DNA of 64,000 nt. It comes from Corallium rubrum. Lineage: Eukaryota; Cnidaria; Anthozoa; Scleralcyonacea; Coralliidae. A model generated the notes under the pieces. That model searched no databases, was not told the origin of the DNA, and worked only from the letters and a program-made list of their open reading frames with translations. This document shows positions 33,201 through 42,602 of this stretch, in pieces. The DNA lies in the NCBI GenBank assembly GCA_964035015.1, contig OZ036004.1, positions 10,090,576-10,154,575 on the forward strand, given 5' to 3'. Every line of letters begins with the position of its first letter. Within the stretch, counting starts at the first letter, position 1. A program made the position numbers and the translations under genes.

Positions 33201-34898
33201 AACGAGTTAACCATGCATGAACTTCATCAAAGAACCCTGGAAAAAGTTCAGTTCTTAACGGACAATGGGTACAACGTCGTTGAGATATGGACTTGCGACA
33301 TCGACCGTCAGCTCGGTGCAGACCCTGATATGAAAAGGTTCTTCGACGACTTCGAGATCTCCGAGCCCCTACAGCCAAGAGAAGGTTTCTTCGGTGGGAG
33401 AACGAACGCGACTCGTCTCTTCTACGAAGCCCAGCCTAACGAGAAAGTCCACTACGTGGATTTTTGCAGTTTGTACCCGTGGTGCAACAAGTACGGTGGA
33501 TATCCCATTGGCCATCCCGAAATCATCACCGAAAATTTCAAACCGGTCAGTGAATACTTTGGTTTAGTGAAATGCTCTGTCCTTCCTCCTCGTAGTCTTT
33601 ACCATCCTGTTCTTCCTTACCGCACCCAAGGAAAACTCATGTTCCCGTTATGTCGCACCTGTGCTGATACCCTTCAACAAGAACCATGTCGCCATTCCGA
33701 CATCGACCGAGTTGTCCATGGAACCTGGGTCACCCTGGAGCTGCAAAAAGCATTGGAAAAGGGATATCGTCTGGTCAAAGTCGATGAAGTCTGGCATTTC
33801 CACGAGCACACTGATGGTCTCTTCAAAGACTACGTGGACACGTTCCTCAAAATCAAACAAGAGGTAAGATGTTAATATTGTTTTTCACGTGTTACTTATC
33901 AATTATGACTTATTATCCTTATTCTTCTTCAGGCGAGTGGTTTCCCTGCAGACTGCGACACCGACGAGAAGAAGGCCCAGTATATCGCTGATTATGCTGC
34001 CAACGAAGGTATTCAGCTGGATCCGAATCAGATTGTCAAGAATCCTGGTCTGAGGGCGCTGGCAAAGCTGATGTTGAATTCTTTTTGGGGTAAGTCGAAC
34101 AAAACACATATTAAATGTGAATGGAGGGGTGAGTGGAGGGCCTGGGGGAGACGTAATGCAGTTGTTTACACAGAGGTTAATGTTTTTCTTTTTTGTTTTT
34201 ATATTACTATAGGTAAATTTGCACAGCGTCCCAACATGACCCAGGTCAAGATCATCTCAGATCCAGCCGAATACTTCGACCTGCTATCCAGCGACAAAAT
34301 CACCGTGACAGACGCCAACTTCATCAACGACGAACTGATTGAGGTCCACTTCGAGAACGTCGGCGAGTTTGTTGAAGCCAGTGGGAAGACCAACGTTGTC
34401 ATCGCTGCGTTCACGACAGCCCACGCCCGTCTCAAGCTCTATGGTGTCCTGGAACAGTTGGATCGCCGAGTCTTGTATTTTGATACAGACTCTGTGATCT
34501 ACGTGTCGAAGGAAGGTGAATGGGAACCGCCGACCGGATCCTACCTTGGTGAGCTCACTGACGAACTGGACGGCAATCACATCACCACATTTGTGTCCGG
34601 CGGGCCCAAAAATTACGCGTATGAGACGAACTCGGGTAAAACGGTGTGCAAAGTGCGAGGGATCACTCTCAATTACAGAACTGTACAGAAAGTTAATTTT
34701 AATGTCATGTGTGATATGGTGTACCTTAATGTTATGTGTGATGTGGTAGATCCGTTGTCTGTAAATATTCCGTATAAAATAGTGCGTGAAAGAAAAGAAA
34801 AGAGTGTGTCAACCAGGGGGGAAACTAAAGATTATAGAGTTGTATATAATAAACGTGTGATAGTTGATAATTTTGATACTTTACCTTATGGATTTTAA
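30260..34898 (+). CDS. PolB: Polinton protein-primed DNA polymerase B (several exons)
   Basis: This enzyme copies the element from its termini. An acidic N-terminal part with a KRK/KRQK signal lies around 30377-30800, followed by a Cys/His-rich region (several CxxC pairs, about 31800-32130). The exonuclease motifs are FFDFECT, AHNFQAYDG and YCQSDVN. Polymerase motif A is VDFCSLYP, motif B LMLNSFWG and motif C FDTDSVI. The C-terminus ends in the family pattern VDNFDTLPYGF. The gene reads in several open stretches separated by what look like ordinary introns, which some Polintons carry. A VQGCLWHGC segment typical of Polinton polymerases is present before motif A. Confidence 0.93.
30843..31020. 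repeat. Two tandem copies of a 100-bp segment in a Polinton intron-like stretch
   Basis: GTGTGGTTTCCACGTTAAAC and the following TTTTAAGCGCTCACTTGACC occur at about 30844 and again at about 30945. Confidence 0.8.
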
Positions 34899-35165
34899 CT
34901 TTGTGTGTTTGTAAATAATTTTAAAAATTTTGTGTGTATTTGTAAATAAATCTTTTATTAATACTATCTATTGTCAATTTTCTGGCGTGGCGGTTTAAGG
35001 GCTTAATGAGGGTCTTTTAGAACACTGGGTTTGGGGTGGGGGTGGAGGGTCAGAGGGGACAGGGAGTGTATTCAAGCGATAGGGCCACAGGGCCTCGAAA
35101 AAGGCCCCCAGGGCCATATAAAGTATTTATTTTTGAGTACCATTTCAAATCGTTCATTTGTTATC

Positions 35166-35402
35166 ATGCCTCGAAGGCGTAAGGATTGTCCTGTCTGTGG
35201 CAAGCAAGGTTTATTAAGATTAGCAAATCATTTATCCAATGTTCATCAACTCTCTTCAAAAGATAGGCAACCGTATTTGATTCGAGCTAAAGCTTCTCCT
35301 ATAGATTTAGAAACTGTGTTAAACGAATTACACAGACTTATTCGAAATACTAAGTACACAAAACGAGTACAATGTACGAAGCGGCCAAAATGGTATAAAT
35401 AA
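35166..35402 (+). CDS. Small C2H2 zinc-finger protein of the Polinton
   Basis: A 78-residue protein from the ATG at 35166, opening MPRRRKDCPVCGKQG. One C2H2 finger (CPVC then HLSNVH) follows a basic start. The rest is charged and ends KRPKWYK. Small finger proteins at this position are seen in other animal Polintons; the role is unknown, perhaps DNA binding or regulation. It lies 30 bp before the ATPase gene. Confidence 0.6.
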   Translation: MPRRRKDCPVCGKQGLLRLANHLSNVHQLSSKDRQPYLIRAKASPIDLETVLNELHRLIRNTKYTKRVQCTKRPKWYK

Positions 35403-35432
35403 GATTTCACAAGCGTTCTGTTCAGTTTAACT

Positions 35433-36071
35433 ATGTACTCCATACAGTTAACACATCCGTTTGGGCTCATGGTCTCTGGGGGGACCAAGACGGGGAAGAC
35501 ATCCTTTGTGAAACAATTGTTAGCCAACGCCCAAATCATGATAGACCCCGTTCCAGAAAATATCATGTATTTCTACTCGGAATATCAAGATACGTTTGCT
35601 GAAATAGAAACCCTAATTCCAGGGATTCAGTTTATCCAAGGTTTGCCTCAATCGATGTTGGATAGCATTAACCCCAAAACAAGAAATCTATTTATAATTG
35701 ACGATATGATGGGTGAGAAAGACGCAGAAATCGCTAAACTATTTACGAAAAAATCGCACCATGGGAATCTAAGTGTGATTTATATCGTGCAAAACCTATT
35801 TCATCAAAGCAAAGATCATCGTACCATTTCCCTTAACGCCAGTTATTTATGTCTGACGAAAAACGTTCGAGATGCAAGTCAAGTAGTTCATTTGGCTAAG
35901 CAACTGTATCCTAGCAACACAAAATTTTTCCAACAAGCCTATCAGATGGCGACTAAAGAGCCGTATTCCTACTTGTTTGTCGATCTCACTCCGACCTGTC
36001 CCGATGAAATCCGAGTAAGATCCGGGATCTTTCCGACTGACACCCACTACGTGTACCAGCCCAGAGTATAA
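35433..36071 (+). CDS. Polinton packaging ATPase (FtsK/HerA, A32-like)
   Basis: A 212-residue ATPase that pumps DNA into capsids in related viruses. The Walker A loop is SGGTKTGKTSF (about residues 15-25) and Walker B is LFIIDDMMG (about 89-97). A conserved IVQNLF follows, as in A32-like sensors. The length fits the family. It lies between the C2H2 protein and the small structural-type genes, all on the plus strand. Confidence 0.93.
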   Translation: MYSIQLTHPFGLMVSGGTKTGKTSFVKQLLANAQIMIDPVPENIMYFYSEYQDTFAEIETLIPGIQFIQGLPQSMLDSINPKTRNLFIIDDMMGEKDAEIAKLFTKKSHHGNLSVIYIVQNLFHQSKDHRTISLNASYLCLTKNVRDASQVVHLAKQLYPSNTKFFQQAYQMATKEPYSYLFVDLTPTCPDEIRVRSGIFPTDTHYVYQPRV

Positions 36072-36106
36072 AAGGGGCTGTTCAGTGACAATGCGATCAT
36101 TTGACA

Positions 36107-36436
36107 ATGTCTGCTTGTATAAGAAGGAACTGCGATGTTTTAAAAGTATTGGCAAAGTGTAATCCTCAACTGCGAAACGCAATTATAAAAGCTGCCGACG
36201 ACGATATATTAGAAGCCATTAGACAGTGTCTTTTGAACGTGTGGTGTGAAACAATTAAGATTACTCCGAAAACGGCAAGGAAACTAGCCCTTTATAACGA
36301 TCATATCAAGTTTGTTGCTGATAAACGTAATCCAGTTATAAAAAGAAAGAAAGTTATTCTACAAGAAGGTGAAGGTTTTCTACCGTTTCTCTTAGCTCCT
36401 GTACTTGAACAACTGGCGAGTTTTTTAACCAAATAA
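36107..36436 (+). CDS. Polinton small conserved protein, possible capsid-associated
   Basis: A 109-residue protein from the ATG at 36107. It opens SACIRRNCDVLKVLAKCNPQ, is helical, has a basic patch (KRKKVILQEGEGF) and a hydrophobic C-terminus (FLPFLLAPVLEQLASFL) that could be amphipathic or membrane-active. Proteins with this look are common next to the ATPase of animal Polintons, but I know no proven function. Its stop overlaps the next start as TAATG. Confidence 0.6.
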   Translation: MSACIRRNCDVLKVLAKCNPQLRNAIIKAADDDILEAIRQCLLNVWCETIKITPKTARKLALYNDHIKFVADKRNPVIKRKKVILQEGEGFLPFLLAPVLEQLASFLTK

Positions 36437-37170
36437 TGGAACACGTCAGGAGATTGGTGTTAGTTCCAGAACATATGACAGACCGAAAGAAACCCTTGGT
36501 CACTCCTTTAACAGCGCAGGTGAATGAACTAGATTCAGAAATGCAAAATCTTCTTAAACGTCAAGATATAACACAAGACGAGAAAGTGAAAATGTATGAT
36601 CAGTCGCTTCAACGCTACCTGAATTATTACGATAAACGCATGAGTAGACCCGTACGTGTAAACGTCGTATCGACGCCCATAGCTGACGACGATAAACCTG
36701 AAGAATCAGTGAATACAGAAGAGATTGCTGCACCCTCTGACTTGCCTGGAGAGATAGAAACTGACATTTTAGAAAGTGTACCCGTAACAATGAAATCAAG
36801 AGCTCGACAGTTGGTTAAGAAACTTAAAGCGAATAAAGACCTCATAGGATGGACTGACCAAGGACAAATGGTGTTTAAAGGACGACCAATTCCGGGTACA
36901 AATGTTGTTGACTTGGTCAACGATTCTCTACGTCAACGAAAGAATTTCAACCCTGCTGGATGGCAGCTTTTCGCAAAAGCATTAGGAAACATGAATGTTC
37001 CCGAAGGCATTATCAGAAATGAAAATCGTTTAAGCATGGTACGAGAATATAAGACTAAAGATATTTCAGACACCTCCCCGCCCCTGACGTCATCTCCCGC
37101 AACATCAAAAAGAACAAAAGAAAAACAGAAACGAAGAGACAAAAACTTACATCCATACCAGGTGATCTGA
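36436..37170 (+). CDS. Polinton conserved protein of unknown function
   Basis: A 244-residue protein starting MEHVRRLVLVPEHM. The N-terminal 80 residues are helical with NLLKRQDITQDEKVK and YLNYYDKRMSRP. A middle acidic linker precedes a second conserved block (WTDQGQMVFKGRPIPGTNV), then a basic Ser/Thr/Pro tail (TKEKQKRRDKN). It overlaps the previous gene by one base, so the two may be translated together. Likely structural or packaging-related by position; not proven. Confidence 0.55.
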   Translation: MEHVRRLVLVPEHMTDRKKPLVTPLTAQVNELDSEMQNLLKRQDITQDEKVKMYDQSLQRYLNYYDKRMSRPVRVNVVSTPIADDDKPEESVNTEEIAAPSDLPGEIETDILESVPVTMKSRARQLVKKLKANKDLIGWTDQGQMVFKGRPIPGTNVVDLVNDSLRQRKNFNPAGWQLFAKALGNMNVPEGIIRNENRLSMVREYKTKDISDTSPPLTSSPATSKRTKEKQKRRDKNLHPYQVI

Positions 37171-37429
37171 CCGTGAGGGAAAGGCCTGGAACTAGCAACC
37201 TAATAGAAATCCATTTTGCTGTATTGAATAACTTATTTCTTTCATTTTCCTTTATCAAACTGGTTGAAACTTTGTATTTATGTTCAGTGTTGAAAATGAT
37301 AAGTCTATGCTAAATTTGGGAACAAAATAAAGTATATTTCACGAGATATTAAATAGTTTAATTCGAAAAATGGATTTCTATTTGACAACTAGTCCCAGTC
37401 CTTTTCCGTGTTTTCAGATCACCTGGTAT
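37155..37429. repeat. Inverted repeat between the two converging Polinton gene blocks
   Basis: The left arm 37155-37217 (CATACCAGGTGATCTGA onward to AATAGAAATCCATTTT) is mirrored by 37367-37429, with about 150 bp between. It overlaps the end of the last plus-strand gene and lies before the end of the minus-strand protease gene. It could help end converging transcripts, or be an old MITE. Confidence 0.75.
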
Positions 37430-37518
37430 AAATGGGTTAAATAAATTTATTCCCTGTAAAACTTTTGATATTACAATAAAGTATATTTTTACAACATATT
37501 ATAATTGTCTTGTATTTA

Positions 37519-37980
37519 TTACACACAATAATATTTACGCATAAAGTCACGAACTAGCATGTCATTCCATTCTTTATTATTAGTAAACATGCCAACAATT
37601 GTTGACATGGCTATATTTCTACATCGATGTAAAGCATAAAATAAACAATATTGTCCACACACACGAGACCCTAATGACTGTAAAGTCTGTTCATTCCAGG
37701 TAAAACTGATAGTATGATCTCGTAAAAACGTTTCAAAGCTTTTGCTATAAAATCCGGGTTCTTGTCCGTACGAGTCCAAAAATTCCCCTTGTCCATCTGA
37801 AGTGAGATAAATTGCTACCCAATGCGTACCAGGTCCATTACTAGAATCCACATTCAGAATAAAACCTCTAGGTCTTTTCGGTATCTGACTTGGTAGACGA
37901 TCCGATGGTAACACGTCTTTAAATACGGTCTTGGTAAATGGATCACTTTTCAGGACGTTTAGGATTTGTAGAGTGTTCAT
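37519..37980 (-). CDS. Polinton adenain-type cysteine protease
   Basis: A 153-residue protease of the adenovirus/Ulp1 fold, from MNTLQILNVL. The catalytic His is in GTHWVAIY, an acidic residue follows in FLDSYG, and the Gln/Cys pair is in RVCGQYCLFYAL. It would mature capsid proteins. The start at 37980 lies right after the major capsid stop; a longer in-frame start at 38049 would overlap the capsid gene and is less likely. Confidence 0.88.
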   Translation of the reverse strand: MNTLQILNVLKSDPFTKTVFKDVLPSDRLPSQIPKRPRGFILNVDSSNGPGTHWVAIYLTSDGQGEFLDSYGQEPGFYSKSFETFLRDHTISFTWNEQTLQSLGSRVCGQYCLFYALHRCRNIAMSTIVGMFTNNKEWNDMLVRDFMRKYYCV

Positions 37981-37981
37981 C

Positions 37982-39328
37982 TTAACTGCTAAAGTCGCAC
38001 AGAACGTTGCGGTTGGCGTCAATTTCGATAAGACTTTGAAATTCTCCAAGCACCACGATATTTATAGCTGCTGTCAGAGCCGTTCCAAATTGACATTCTA
38101 TCGATACGTTTCCGTTTTTAATCGGTTGAATATGATCACTCAGGCACAGATCAGCTGTCAGATCAAACACGAATAAAGTGTACCCATTGGCATACTCATC
38201 TCGTGTAATACCATTGCCATCATTTTGAAATAACTTGTTAGTACCAGCATACAAGGTTTGGAAAGCGGACACGTAGTTACTTCCTCTCGCAGCAGCAAAT
38301 TTCAGTTGTAGGGGTTTTCCAGGCAAATGTTCTCCATTTACCGTTAGACCAAGAGAAGTGATGTCGTAGTTTTTGAAATTGAAAGGATTTTTAGTATAGG
38401 TACCATTATAAGCATCTGCATCCACCATTCCGATAACCACTCGATTAGGTATAGGGCCTTGAAATATATTTGGTTGATTTCCTGACATATTTCCTCTCGG
38501 TACAGAAACCACTTTACAACTGACACGATTGATAGGGTACTTGGCCGTGACACGTTGAAGGGCATGGGTATGAGCCAACATAACGGTAGAAGAGACGTTG
38601 ACACGTCGAACGCGAAATACACATTCTTCCAAAACCACTTTAAAGTCAGGATGATCTGCTGACGATACCAGGGAAAATGGGTTTCTCGAACGCACTAGCT
38701 TGAGTTTGATTGGTACAGCACCAAGAATATAACGGTCTTGTGCAAACAAGTCGGAATGGATTCTTCCTTCCATAGCCACAGACTTACTTTGGCTTGCATG
38801 AGCGTACCGCAGTTTCAAACCCTTGTTTGCATCGGCATCTCCTGCTACAGGGTTCACGACATCCATTCGACCAGCCTGATCTTTATAGAACAGCGCTGAG
38901 GTTAGATGAGATGATTTTGCGTCTTTGCTAAAATTCAGTACAGTTTCCATATACGATCGGTAGGGATAAGCAGTGCTAGAAGGTGTGACAAGTTTGTTGT
39001 TCAGGTAAACTTCTACTTGAGAAAATAAAGCATGCATCCACAGATTTACAGGTCCAACTTGAACATCTTCATCGAGATCAGATCCATCATTGTTGGTTAT
39101 TTTTGCTTTTACGTGTAGGTAACTGTTTGCTAAATCGGTATACACATCAGAATTTGCAGCACACAGAAACTCAATGGTGTCTGAAGCTCCAATGCTCGAT
39201 ACTGGATCTATATCTTCCCAAAATCCTTTATTCATTTCTACTTGAGTAGCAGGCATTACAAATAAATCTAATTCTGATTTTCCACACCCACACGAATCTT
39301 TATGTAGGGCACTAAAAGCTTGACTCAT
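37982..39328 (-). CDS. MCP: Polinton major capsid protein (double jelly roll)
   Basis: A 448-residue protein. PVSSIGASDTIEFLCAA, VQVGPVNLWMHALFSQVEVY, NNKLVTPSSTAYPYRSYMET and FNFKNYDITSLGLTVNGEHL are the recurring signatures of Polinton major capsid proteins, which form hexagonal capsomers. Length is usual for the family. It ends just before the protease and starts beside the pVI-like gene with a short overlap, forming a tight minus-strand capsid block. Confidence 0.93.
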   Translation of the reverse strand: MSQAFSALHKDSCGCGKSELDLFVMPATQVEMNKGFWEDIDPVSSIGASDTIEFLCAANSDVYTDLANSYLHVKAKITNNDGSDLDEDVQVGPVNLWMHALFSQVEVYLNNKLVTPSSTAYPYRSYMETVLNFSKDAKSSHLTSALFYKDQAGRMDVVNPVAGDADANKGLKLRYAHASQSKSVAMEGRIHSDLFAQDRYILGAVPIKLKLVRSRNPFSLVSSADHPDFKVVLEECVFRVRRVNVSSTVMLAHTHALQRVTAKYPINRVSCKVVSVPRGNMSGNQPNIFQGPIPNRVVIGMVDADAYNGTYTKNPFNFKNYDITSLGLTVNGEHLPGKPLQLKFAAARGSNYVSAFQTLYAGTNKLFQNDGNGITRDEYANGYTLFVFDLTADLCLSDHIQPIKNGNVSIECQFGTALTAAINIVVLGEFQSLIEIDANRNVLCDFSS

Positions 39329-39798
39329 GATTTATATTTTATAAACGGTCCGATCTTTGCTTCCGTAGGCACAGATGTTTTCTTCTTCGCAGTTTGCGAA
39401 CGACTGATGGTTTTACGTCTTGTGTTGGCTTTTATGGGAGAATTCACCCGTTTGCGTTTACGACCGGCTCCTGATTGGTTCGTCACCTGACGTACACCTT
39501 TTTGAGCAAGATCTTTCACGGCTTCAGAACCACGCCCTTTTATCGCTTGCTTTACATTCTTCCCTGCCAGAACATCTTGACCAACGTCTTTTACAGCTTG
39601 CAGAGCTCTTCTTCCAATAGCTTTAGCTCCTCGTTTTACCAGAGGTATTGCAAAGCGTGCAATACTTTTAAAAAAACTTCCAATGCCATAACCTTTCTGA
39701 ATACGTGCACCTCGAAAACCAGGTAGACTTCCACCTTGTTGTTTTCTCAAATAATGTTGTTGGAATTGCTTTACGTCTGGAATAATTGTATGTCTCAT
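39325..39798 (-). CDS. Polinton pVI/pX-like basic capsid-associated protein
   Basis: A 157-residue basic protein. After a polar start it has QKGYGIGSFFKSIARFAIPL, an amphipathic segment like the membrane-active region of adenovirus pVI-type cores, then Lys/Arg-rich repeats (GRKRKRVNSP, TRRKTISRSQTAKKK). Its stop overlaps the capsid start by four bases. Role inferred from composition and position. Confidence 0.7.
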   Translation of the reverse strand: MRHTIIPDVKQFQQHYLRKQQGGSLPGFRGARIQKGYGIGSFFKSIARFAIPLVKRGAKAIGRRALQAVKDVGQDVLAGKNVKQAIKGRGSEAVKDLAQKGVRQVTNQSGAGRKRKRVNSPIKANTRRKTISRSQTAKKKTSVPTEAKIGPFIKYKS

Positions 39799-39800
39799 TT

Positions 39801-40554
39801 TTAAATGAAATACGAAGATCTCCGCTGTCTAAAGTGAAGTGTCACGATCGACTTCCCGAAGCCAAATGATACGTTTTCGTTTTTGTCGTCCTTTATATTC
39901 ACTTCAATTGTTTCGAAGGACTTTACCTTGACAGGAATATATTGTAGGTTACGGAGACTGACGTTCACGTTTTCTCCATAAACTCCTTGAGTATTGACAA
40001 TTCTGAGTAGAGGCACTTTGACATCACCGACAAACTGTGCATCCACGATATCTGTATATACATACATGGCTGAAAATCCCGCGTTAACGTCTGCTACGTA
40101 AGGGCTTAGGGTTTTTTTCTTAATTACGGTGTCTTGTTGAAACCCTAAGGTTGTAGCAATATCACCAGATATACACACGAGTGAACCTTTAGACACATCA
40201 ATCATGACTTTGTGTTTACTTGCAATGTAAGAAAATTTTATCTTGGTTCGTGCCTCTTTTGTCATGCTACGGTTTAAAGCCCCTACGAGATCAGCAATGG
40301 TGTTATAGTAACCATCTGGGATAAGGAGCCGTATCGTCATATTTCGTTCCAACGTTATAGAGAAACGTTTGTTGATTACCTTTTCGAATCGTGCTCCATG
40401 TATGGGGATAATATAACTCTGACAAGGCTACTTCCCAGTCGCCTGTCAGTTGTATAGTTTCAGCAAGTTTCACTTTAAAATTTGCTACAGTATTATCTGG
40501 AAAATATTCCATAGAGCTATTGCTTGGAAGCGTTAAATAAAACTGTGTTGCCAT
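39801..40554 (-). CDS. Polinton minor capsid (penton-like) protein
   Basis: The region encodes the family's minor capsid protein. It starts MATQFYLTLPSNSSMEYFP with TVANFKVKLAETIQL and WEVALSELYYPHTW, and further on has IVDAQFVGDVKVPLLRIV. These are the signatures of Polinton penton proteins with a single jelly roll. It may hold about one break. It lies between the integrase and the pVI-like gene. Confidence 0.85.
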
Positions 40555-40611
40555 GTCGAAGAACAAAACACAAATGAACACAAATTGTAAGGTACACATA
40601 TTTTTATTTCG

Positions 40612-41687
40612 TTATATTTTTTTACATTATCGGCTGGTACCCAAGAATTAAAATCTTCAGGATAGCCTAACCATTTTACAAGATACTCTTTACGTTTACC
40701 ACGCATGCGTGATGTAATTACTCTTTCTATTCTATAAAAGTCACTATCTGTCTTTGTAACTCTTTGCAATTCCTGTTCGTAAAATGTTCCTTGTAACTCT
40801 TCTCCGTGATAATCAGCAATCTTGTACACTGGCGGTCGTCTGGGTACTCGCTTCGTGATGGTGAACACCTCTTCGGTCCAGTTAGGTAAGTAGCCTTTCT
40901 TGAATGTACGTCTTGCTTTGCTAATCCGGACTTGGTCATCAATGTTGAATTTATATTTGATGGGTTTGCTGGACTCATCGCCGTACAATTTTTGCCATAC
41001 AATACTCTCGTTTTCTCGATTGACATCAGCCGGTCTCATCCCAATACTACGATGTCTCGAATGGTTGTAGGAATACACTAATTTTTGTAGTACATCGGTA
41101 TATTTCAACGTATTCTTTGCTGTAAAATATTTCCACATTTTCCCCTTTAACGTTCGATTAAATCGTTCAACGATGGATGCCTTGGTATCGTTGTGTGTTG
41201 TAAAAAACCGAATATGTTTGTCCTTCAACAATTTTTGAAAGCGTTTATTGGTAAATTCAGTTCCTTTATCGGTATGAAGTGTTTCAGGTTTTCTTCCTTT
41301 CTTTAGTATCTTTTCAAAGGCTTTAATCAAACTCTCTCCAGTCTTTGTTTTTAATGGTTCCACCCACGCAAATTTGGACAGTACATCAATAACAGTTAAA
41401 ACGTATTTATAACCATTATTTGTTTTACTAAGCGAATCCATAATGACTAGATCGGCCTCCCACTCCTCGTCCATCGCTCCAACAATAACACGATTTCGCT
41501 TAAAGTTATGCCGTACGGGTTTATGCAGAGTATAAGTATCTTGCTGTCTAAGCCATGTTTTTATCTTGTTTCGGGATATCTGAAATTTACCGTCACTTTT
41601 TACGACACGGTATAAGGCATCTACGCCGCCAAAACTTGCCGGACTTTTTGGGTTGTAATACAGATCGTGAAGGTACTGTTCCGCCAT
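40612..41687 (-). CDS. Polinton integrase (rve) with chromodomain
   Basis: A retrovirus-type integrase, about 360-380 residues. The catalytic triad is visible: Asp in WEADLVIMD, Asp in LHTDKGTEF and Glu in SIVERFNRTLKG. An SH3-like part (FNIDDQVRISKARRTFKKG) follows and a chromodomain ends the protein (YRIERVITSRMRGKRKEYLV, KWLGYPEDFNSWVP). The N-terminal HHCC finger is not obvious. It makes the 6-bp target duplication. The chromodomain may guide insertion to histone-marked DNA. Confidence 0.94.
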
Positions 41688-41907
41688 CTAATTCGGATGC
41701 CTGTATCACAATTTTCCCCCCACAGCACGCTGATATACAGCGAATCTTTCGAAAAATATTACGAAGGGCTATTTGTGGTAAACCGCCACAGCAAGTCATG
41801 TTCACGCGACAAAGGTTAGAGGTAAATGAATAAAGAAAAGTCAATGACACGTTATAAATGCAAACATATTTATTACATAATAAATTAGAATACAAAATTA
41901 TATATGT

Positions 41908-42543
41908 TCAGCAAATGTTCATTTTTCCCAAGTCTTCAGTCATTGCATCGACAGTTTTTTGAAAAAGGTACTCTTCATAGGCTTCTTTAGAGTCACTCTT
42001 TCTGCTTGTAAAGGATTCACCCGTTTCTGCGTTCTTGTATTGATATTGTAATGGACTGCTGAAAAGACACCCAATGTTATAAATTCGTGGCGAGCTCTCT
42101 GTAGGTTTCCATTCAAAGAATCCGCATGCATGTTGTCTTTCGTTAGGACACGAGTAAAACAGCCGACCTTGGTTGTCCCCTTCTTTCTTAACTTTACGAG
42201 TACGGCAAACCATTCCGTGTTTACACAAAGGCTTTGGACTCTCGAAGACATCTCCCCATTGCCAAAACGAGCAGGGATTCTCTCGTTCAGAACAGACGAA
42301 GTAAGGTCTCCCGTAACTTTCTCTCATTTTGTCTTTAACCATTCGCAGTGTCGCCAATTTCTGATGAGTAGGGCAGACTGGATGTAGACAGCCACTTGTT
42401 CGAAAAGCATCTACGGCTTTGCCAAACATGTAACAATCTTCTTCAGGGCAGAAAAACCGACAGCTAGGCTTTTGGCCACAGAACCAGAATAAGCCATTCT
42501 TGGTCATTGAGTTAGATGCAGGTTTACCGTGAAGACACTCCAT
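41908..42543 (-). CDS. Polinton protein with GRF-type zinc fingers
   Basis: A 211-residue protein from the ATG at 42543. Three Cys/His-rich units look like zf-GRF: CLHGKP to FFCP, CPTHQKL through RPYFVC to CSFWQW, and CKHGMVCR through RLFYSC to CGFFEW. GRF fingers bind single-stranded DNA in host repair enzymes, so a part in replication or integration is plausible. It starts beside the right TIR. Confidence 0.8.
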   Translation of the reverse strand: MECLHGKPASNSMTKNGLFWFCGQKPSCRFFCPEEDCYMFGKAVDAFRTSGCLHPVCPTHQKLATLRMVKDKMRESYGRPYFVCSERENPCSFWQWGDVFESPKPLCKHGMVCRTRKVKKEGDNQGRLFYSCPNERQHACGFFEWKPTESSPRIYNIGCLFSSPLQYQYKNAETGESFTSRKSDSKEAYEEYLFQKTVDAMTEDLGKMNIC

Positions 42544-42602
42544 TACAACAATCTTACTCTGACGACGAACAGTAAGCGAATGATACACCAAATGAAGTTG
42601 AA

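Noticed and set aside
35031-35165. N-terminal extension of the Polinton C2H2 protein
   Set aside because: The upstream codons are Gly-rich and unlike protein; the ATG at 35166 directly precedes a basic start and the finger.
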